DNA of 53,930 nucleotides from Sulfitobacter sp. (GTDB lineage Bacteria > Pseudomonadota > Alphaproteobacteria > Rhodobacterales > Rhodobacteraceae), in the NCBI GenBank assembly GCA_017854855.1, contig JAFMGZ010000022.1:1-53930 (forward strand), given 5' to 3'. Both the position numbers and the translations under genes were made by a program. Shown here piece by piece: positions 50,384-53,930 of the stretch. Each line of letters begins with the position of its first letter. The first letter of the stretch is position 1. Below the pieces are notes generated by a model. The model was not told the origin of the DNA. It worked only from the letters and a program-made list of their open reading frames with translations, and did no database searches.

Positions 50384-51814
50384 ATGAGTTATGCCATCTA
50401 CATCGGAAAAAACCATTCTGCGACAGGTCACGCTTGGCTTGCGGGATATGGGGATGAACCCTCCAGCCATTGGCTGCAGATTACCCCGCGCAAACAACAC
50501 GCGCCTCAAGAGCAGATCACCGTCGGTGTGAGCGCCGATGCCGATTTGCCAGGGCGGCTGACACAGATCCCGCAGGCCACTGAAACGGCCCGCAACATCC
50601 GGGTCGATTATTCCTATTACAAGGGGGTGCCAGCCCCGCTGACCAATGGTGGATTGAACGAATACGGCGTTGCCGTGCGCGATGTCTGGTCCACGTCCAG
50701 ACCTGAACTGATCGCGATGACACCGACAGAGCAGACGGGCCCAAACTACAGCGACCTTGCACGTGTCGTGGTGGAAAGGGCGAAAACCGCGCGCGAAGGC
50801 GTGGATCTGATTGCCAAACTCATCGCCGATCACGGAGAAAGCACATATGGGGGCAATTCGCATTTGATCGCAGATGCCCAAGAAGCCTGGGTTGTGATCC
50901 AATTTGCCGGTGGGCAGGGATTATGGGCAGCGCAAAGATTGGGTGCCGACAGCATCCGCGCATCGCGGCCCGGCTACATCGGGGAAATTCCGATCGACCA
51001 ACCCGATCATCCAGATTTTCTATACTCTGCCAACCTGGTTGATTTCGCCAAAGCACAGGGTTGGTACAGTCAGGGTCCCTTTGATGTGAATGCCATTTTG
51101 GGTGACGGCAAAGGCCGATGGGACGGCATCAAATGGATCGAGTTGGAGATGACAAAACGCGCGCAAAGGCCCCAGAAAATCGGGTTCAGTGACGTTGTCT
51201 GGGCCATCCGCACACCGGTTTTGACAGGCGACACGGCTGGATATGGGCAGGTTGTGCCCTTGACCAACCCGCAGAACAACGAACTGCGGGTCTTGTGGCA
51301 TGCCCCAATCGGGCCAGTTGCTGCGCCTTTTGCGCCCGTGTTCATGGGCCAGAACAAAATTCCCGAAGAATTCCAGATGCATCGCTATCTGACAACCGGC
51401 GAAGCGCACCGTTTTATGGACAATCGCCGTTCGGTTGCGGGGGATTTCGACACGCTTTCAATCGCATCTCAACGCACCGAAGCCTTCCCGAGTGCTGTGT
51501 TTGAATGCAAGCGGCTGCTGTACCTGATGCTTCAGGATCCCGACAAATATCTGGCCGATGTGACTGCCTGTTTCGAGACCCGGGAAGACGCGCTTGCCGA
51601 ACAGGCACAGGTGATGCTGAAGGCAGCCGGTGCTCTGATTGCGCAGAAAGACGGGCAGGCCGCCTGCGCCTTGCTGGAGTACTTTAGCAATACTGAATTG
51701 CTGCGCGGGCTTGAATTGGTGACGGCCCTATCCGCCAGCATTGCAGCCCGCATCAGATTGTCGGGTCAAGAACCGCAAGATCCAAGCCCAAAAATGTTCA
51801 AGCAGATTTGGTAG
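50384..51814 (+). CDS. C69-like Ntn peptidase with Ser in place of nucleophilic Cys
   Basis: A 476-residue protein of the PepD/acid-ceramidase-like superfamily. Canonical C69 dipeptidases start with Cys before a T-T/I-V-G-K strand; here the strand is IYIGK, preceded by MS, so removal of Met would expose Ser as the nucleophile. Family features remain: GGLNEYGVAVRDVWST, GNSHLIADAQEAWVV and the GDDGKGRWDG-like loop. Whether it is active with Ser is unknown. It likely splits short peptides that the transporter brings in. Ribosome binding site is weak. Confidence 0.75.
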   Translation: MSYAIYIGKNHSATGHAWLAGYGDEPSSHWLQITPRKQHAPQEQITVGVSADADLPGRLTQIPQATETARNIRVDYSYYKGVPAPLTNGGLNEYGVAVRDVWSTSRPELIAMTPTEQTGPNYSDLARVVVERAKTAREGVDLIAKLIADHGESTYGGNSHLIADAQEAWVVIQFAGGQGLWAAQRLGADSIRASRPGYIGEIPIDQPDHPDFLYSANLVDFAKAQGWYSQGPFDVNAILGDGKGRWDGIKWIELEMTKRAQRPQKIGFSDVVWAIRTPVLTGDTAGYGQVVPLTNPQNNELRVLWHAPIGPVAAPFAPVFMGQNKIPEEFQMHRYLTTGEAHRFMDNRRSVAGDFDTLSIASQRTEAFPSAVFECKRLLYLMLQDPDKYLADVTACFETREDALAEQAQVMLKAAGALIAQKDGQAACALLEYFSNTELLRGLELVTALSASIAARIRLSGQEPQDPSPKMFKQIW

Positions 51815-51943
51815 CCGCCAAAACACCACGCCTGCTGAACCACGGCCAAGCCAATGTCTGCACTCAAATACGAGTGTCGGCGCGGCTGGGTGCCGCAGGG
51901 TTTGCTGTTGAATTCCGGGCTATTCGATAGTCTGTTCATAATC

Positions 51944-53269
51944 ATGACGCAGGCCAATCAAACATCACATGGGCCAAGGCAGGCGGGCGCGCTATTGGCT
52001 GTGTTGCCATGGGCAGGGGTCGTCCTGCTTTTGATGCTTTTGCCACATATCTTTACCGCCAATTCGACCATCACCATCATGAACCAGATGGCAATCACCA
52101 TCGTTTTTGCACTGTCTTACAATATGTTGCTGGGGCAGGCGGGCATGCTCAGCTTTGGTCACGCGATCTACATGGGCTTTGGTGCGTTCATGTGTATTCA
52201 CGCGATGAACTATGTTCAAGCACAGGGCCTGCCAGTACCGCTGCCGTTACTGCCCTTGTTTGCAGGCCTGTTTTCGCTGGGCATGGCCACCTTGATCGGA
52301 TCATTTTCAACGCGCAGCGGGGGCACGGTCTTTGCCATGATCTCCTTGGGTGTGGTTGAGTTGATCGCTTCGTTCTCTATCGTGATCTATTCGTTCTTCA
52401 GAGGCGGTGGAGTCAGTGGGGACCGCACTTTGGGGATGCCCTTCTTTGGCGTCGAATTCTTGCGCCAGATTGAGGTTTATTACCTGATATCCTTTTGGTT
52501 GGTTCTGTCCGTCGGGCTGATGTATCTATTCTCCCTCACGCCCATCGGACGTATGGCAAACGCGGTGCGCGACAATCCTGAGCGGGCAGAGTTTCTGGGC
52601 TATTCCGCACGCTGGGTGCGGTTCTTTTCCTTTTGCGCGGCAGGGTTTTTCGCCGGTGTAGCGGGCGCGTTATTTGCCATCAACTATGAAATCGCCACCG
52701 CAGAAAACCTGAGCGTCCATGCCTCAGGCATTGTCCTGATGATCGCCTTTTTGGGGGGCGTCGGTTATTTCGTTGGTCCGATCCTTGGGGCGATCCTGTT
52801 CACTTTGCTTCAGACCGTCCTCAGCTTGTATACGGATCTGTGGCAACTCTATGTTGGGGTGCTGTTTCTGGCGACAGTGATGTTTTTTCCATCCGGTCTG
52901 GCAGGTGTTGTGATGATGCATGTCTCCGTCATCAGGCAAGGGCATCTAGGCTTGTTGGTCGGTCCCTACCTCAAGGTCGTGGTGCCAGCCTTGATCGGCG
53001 CGCTGGGCCTTTGCGTCTTGGCGGAATTGGTGTTTCACAGCCGTCACATCGCCCAAGGTGGACAGGATATGACCCTGTTCTGGATATCGTTTCACAGCGC
53101 CAACCCTGCCCCCTGGTTGACCGCGGCTGGGGTGGCCTTTGGCGGCTTTTGGATCAGCAAGCGCAATGCGCCTGCATTGGCTGCTGCAGCATGGCAACCA
53201 GCACAGACGGCACAGTCAGAGGACGCGCGCGCGAGGAATGCAGGGCAGTCACCTGACATCTTAGGATGA
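51944..53269 (+). CDS. livM: branched-chain amino acid ABC permease (LivM type), isolated
   Basis: A 441-residue permease with about eleven hydrophobic segments. LivM marks are LLGQAGMLSFGHAIYMG, the EAA-like GRMANAVRDNPERAEFLGYSARW and GGVGYFVGPILGAIL. The C-terminal extension of about 110 residues with two more hydrophobic segments is longer than usual. LivH and the ATPases LivG/LivF do not lie beside it: the gene abuts mobile-element debris. The start at 51944 follows a weak site; an open frame goes back to 51854. Confidence 0.85.
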   Translation: MTQANQTSHGPRQAGALLAVLPWAGVVLLLMLLPHIFTANSTITIMNQMAITIVFALSYNMLLGQAGMLSFGHAIYMGFGAFMCIHAMNYVQAQGLPVPLPLLPLFAGLFSLGMATLIGSFSTRSGGTVFAMISLGVVELIASFSIVIYSFFRGGGVSGDRTLGMPFFGVEFLRQIEVYYLISFWLVLSVGLMYLFSLTPIGRMANAVRDNPERAEFLGYSARWVRFFSFCAAGFFAGVAGALFAINYEIATAENLSVHASGIVLMIAFLGGVGYFVGPILGAILFTLLQTVLSLYTDLWQLYVGVLFLATVMFFPSGLAGVVMMHVSVIRQGHLGLLVGPYLKVVVPALIGALGLCVLAELVFHSRHIAQGGQDMTLFWISFHSANPAPWLTAAGVAFGGFWISKRNAPALAAAAWQPAQTAQSEDARARNAGQSPDILG

Positions 53270-53430
53270 CCCAACCTGACCCATTCAACCACAATTCCAC
53301 GCCGGACAAAGCACTTGCGGACGACCTGCGCCTTTGCCATTAGGTATTGCGTAAAATGCAAAGCCAAGGCGCTTGGCCGTGGCCCGACTGTCGAAACCCT
53401 GACGATTTGGTAGAGCCTAACGATCCCTGA
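53266..53430 (+). pseudogene. small conserved-type ORF broken by one TAG
   Basis: An ATG overlapping the livM stop opens a 54-codon frame interrupted only by TAG at 53341. The second half reads GAWPWPD...NPDDLVEPNDP, a composition I associate with short proteins found next to recombinase genes, though I cannot name the family. Confidence 0.4.
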
Positions 53431-53433
53431 TCT

Positions 53434-53529
53434 ATGACCACCAAATCCTGCCTTGCATATACCCGCGTCTCTACCCTCTAGCAGTGCGATGGCGTGTCAC
53501 TTGAGGCGCAGCGCGATGCCAATGCCGCC
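53434..53529 (+). pseudogene. N-terminal remnant of a serine recombinase
   Basis: The frame MTTKSCLAYTRVSTL, a TAG at 53479, then QCDGVSLEAQRDA matches the catalytic N-terminus of large serine recombinases (Y-x-R-V-S-T-x-x-Q, then S-L-E-x-Q). The TAG is where Lys (AAG) is expected. Homology stops near 53510-53530, where the integrase remnant begins on the other strand. Confidence 0.7.
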
Positions 53530-53862
53530 TTTGTGCGGCACAGCTTTTTGATCGTTTCACGCCGTTCACGTTGCTCAATCTTTTTCAGCAGATGAAAAAT
53601 TTCCGTGGGACAACAGCCGCGCGGTGCGATGGAATCGATATTTCTGCGGCCAGAGTTTTGATCCCTTGGGCCGTACCAGCAGGAACAGCCTGCCGCTATC
53701 TCCCATTTTATATGTTCTGGTGTCTGTCTTTGCTTTCCGGATTTTCAGGTAGGGTGAGGGGATTAGGGGTATCAACCGCTGTTGGGGCGATACCCGCATT
53801 GGCACCCCAAACCGCATGTTTTCTAGGGGAACCGAGTGTTCAGCCATGGTCAGAAGACACAC
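53528..53862 (-). pseudogene. N-terminal fragment of a P4-type tyrosine integrase (DUF4102)
   Basis: The frame 53575-53862 contains KIRKAKTDTRTYKMGDSGRL and LLVRPKGSKLWPQKYRF, the arm-type DNA-binding domain of P4-like integrases. It closes at 53575, but an adjacent frame continues with KIEQRERRETIKKL, as expected for the same domain, so a frameshift is present. The catalytic domain is missing. The intact start is uncertain. Confidence 0.7.
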
Positions 53863-53879
53863 CCAGAAACACCAAAAAA

Positions 53880-53896
53880 GTCCATTTTAAATGGAC
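53880..53896. repeat. 17-base palindrome upstream of the integrase remnant
   Basis: GTCCATTTTAAATGGAC is a perfect inverted repeat around a central T, 18 bases beyond the integrase fragment start. It may be an integrase promoter operator or part of an attachment site. Confidence 0.35.
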
Positions 53897-53930
53897 CCTT
53901 GCGTGTATCTATGTTCGGAAAAGTGGTGCC

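Noticed and set aside
1..53930. CRISPR arrays, tRNA and rRNA genes
   Set aside because: I saw no regularly spaced repeats, no tRNA cloverleaf with the conserved T-loop, and no rRNA-like stretch.

Overview
The window is a stretch of an alphaproteobacterial chromosome, most likely from the Roseobacter group of the Rhodobacteraceae. This rests on moderately high GC, the gene families present (TRAP transporters, a class I PHA synthase, a CxxC-type Fnr paired with a Dnr-like regulator, an HPF fused to a cold-shock domain, PxpABC beside DadA) and alphaproteobacterial-looking ribosome binding sites. No rRNA, tRNA or CRISPR array was seen. All calls come from reading the sequence; no database search was run.

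Positions 1-19,830 hold a dense low-oxygen, stationary-phase or stress region. It encodes a PepSY protein, cyclopropane fatty acid synthase, a Usp-like protein, a Lon-like protease, a BON protein, a DksA/TraR zinc finger protein, a glycine-zipper lipoprotein, a P-type cation ATPase, PHA synthase, Hsp20, a class II glutamine amidotransferase, an ATP-grasp ligase, a host-attachment family protein, an Fnr-type [4Fe-4S] regulator, a second Crp/Fnr regulator, ribosome hibernation factor, a CBS pair protein and a universal stress protein. Ten palindromes of the TTGAY-N4-RTCAA type (some with one or two mismatches) lie in front of nearly every transcription unit here. The region therefore looks like a physically clustered Fnr/Dnr regulon that includes its own regulators.

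Positions 19,830-28,638 form a catabolic cluster. An IclR regulator is divergent from a run of genes for a D-amino-acid-dehydrogenase-like flavoenzyme (preceded by an 11-codon leader ORF), a three-part TRAP transporter, a bile-acid-symporter-like carrier and 5-oxoprolinase subunits PxpB, PxpC and PxpA. The likely role is uptake and use of pyroglutamate or a related cyclic or D-amino acid.

Positions 28,651-37,819 are a mixed block. They hold a giant ABC-transporter-like protein with degenerate ATPase motifs and a C-terminal cyclic-nucleotide-binding domain, a DUF3307 membrane protein, a glycosidase-like protein ending in DUF4214 (probably exported by a type I system), an isolated phnM/DUF1045 phosphonate pair, a cation diffusion facilitator, and about 430 bases with only a possible regulator remnant.

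Positions 37,820-51,814 form a second catabolic cluster. An IclR regulator and a penicillin-acylase-family hydrolase are divergent from an MlrC/M81 metalloprotease, a complete oligopeptide ABC transporter (binding protein, two permeases, a fused double ATPase), two M20 peptidases and a C69-like hydrolase whose usual nucleophilic Cys is a Ser. This looks like a pathway for importing and dismantling N-acylated, modified or cyclic peptides. A lone livM permease (51,944-53,269) then abuts a mobile-element graveyard: a small ORF and a serine recombinase, each broken by one TAG, and a frameshifted DUF4102-type integrase fragment.
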